A stretch of DNA of 64,000 nucleotides from Clostridia bacterium. Lineage in GTDB: Bacteria; Bacillota; Clostridia; UBA1381. Made by a program: the position numbers and the translations under genes. Where the stretch lies: assembly GCA_017935675.1 (NCBI GenBank), contig JAGBHE010000008.1, positions 51,087 through 115,086 of the forward strand, read 5' to 3'. Below, piece after piece: positions 63,850 through 64,000 of the stretch (the stretch's first letter is position 1; each line of letters begins with the position of its first letter). The notes under the pieces were generated by a model that searched no databases, was not told the DNA's origin, and was given only the letters and a program-made list of their open reading frames with translations.

Positions 63850-64000
63850 ATGAAGAAATTTCAAAATTCGTACGGAAACATACTGACAGAATCAAATACG
63901 GTATTTTCATATAATATTCATACACATACATATTTTGAAATGATATTGTATGAACCGTTTCACGGAAAAATAACAATAAATGAAAAAGAAATAAGCATTA
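63850..64000 (+). CDS. AraC-family regulator, N-terminal part
   Basis: Only the first 50 codons are in the window. HTHTYFEMILYE and HGKITINEKEISI match the cupin sugar-sensing domain of AraC regulators; the HTH half would lie beyond the edge. AAGGAG precedes the ATG. Divergent from the GH5 gene, which it may control. Confidence 0.75.
   Translation, partial: MKKFQNSYGNILTESNTVFSYNIHTHTYFEMILYEPFHGKITINEKEISI

Overview
The window looks like chromosomal DNA of an anaerobic, endospore-forming member of the Clostridia (Bacillota), probably gut-associated. It carries the whole spoIIIA operon (spoIIIAA to spoIIIAH), spoIIM and a SpoIIQ-like LytM gene with a candidate sigma-F promoter. The heat-shock operon is CIRCE-controlled groESL, the glutamine synthetase is type III, and many secreted proteins carry SLH or copper-amine-oxidase-like stalk domains. 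No rRNA, tRNA, CRISPR array, transposase or phage gene was seen. Start codons were chosen by Shine-Dalgarno position and include several TTG and GTG starts.

Layout. 1-6.6 kb (minus): the end of a murL-murD2 pair (alternative route to D-glutamate in peptidoglycan), then a ponA / stalk-protein / SLH-protein operon. 6.8-9.3 kb (plus): a small membrane-anchored protein and groES-groEL. 9.3-16.4 kb (minus): stalk-HtrA protease and its partner, an NlpC/P60 hydrolase, a XerD-like recombinase, two 124-bp tandem structured repeats, and spoIIM. 16.5-26.7 kb (plus): an AT-richer island of four large secreted proteins (beta-rich/PPC-like; M6 protease with LRR; Big/InlB/stalk; RCC1/SLH), with a duplicated junction showing that the island was shaped by recombination. 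26.8-37.9 kb: ruvX-mecA, spoIIQ-like, rmuC, then rpmE-rpsO-pnp-argC-argB-proS. 38.1-44.4 kb (plus): thioredoxin-reductase-like enzyme, orphan fumarase beta subunit, rdgB, nnr, alr and a MazEF-type module. 44.5-49.7 kb (minus): a GNAT toxin-antitoxin-like pair, and an XRE / FAD-oxidoreductase / WG-like / deacetylase operon. 49.7-54.9 kb (minus): spoIIIA operon plus yqhY. 55-57.3 kb (plus): glnN behind an ANTAR-type attenuator. 57.4-64 kb: GH127, three small genes between palindromic repeats, a frameshifted manA, a GH5-like mannosidase and a divergent AraC regulator (cut by the window end).

How the genes fit together. Cell-wall and envelope functions dominate: murL/murD2 and alr supply D-amino acids, ponA builds peptidoglycan, and NlpC/P60, LytM and HtrA remodel the wall. 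SLH and stalk proteins coat it. SpoIIM, SpoIIQ and SpoIIIA act at the forespore engulfment stage. The last 7 kb is a small plant-polysaccharide locus (arabinosides, mannosides).

Most notable signals: the MurD2/MurL pair; a 108-bp highly structured element with an anti-Shine-Dalgarno-like segment between spoIIIAE and spoIIIAF; the glnN leader that fits ANTAR antitermination; a recombination scar repeated 7 kb apart in the surface-protein island; a XerD-like recombinase that seems to lack the catalytic lysine; and a palindromic repeat family at the edges of small accessory genes.
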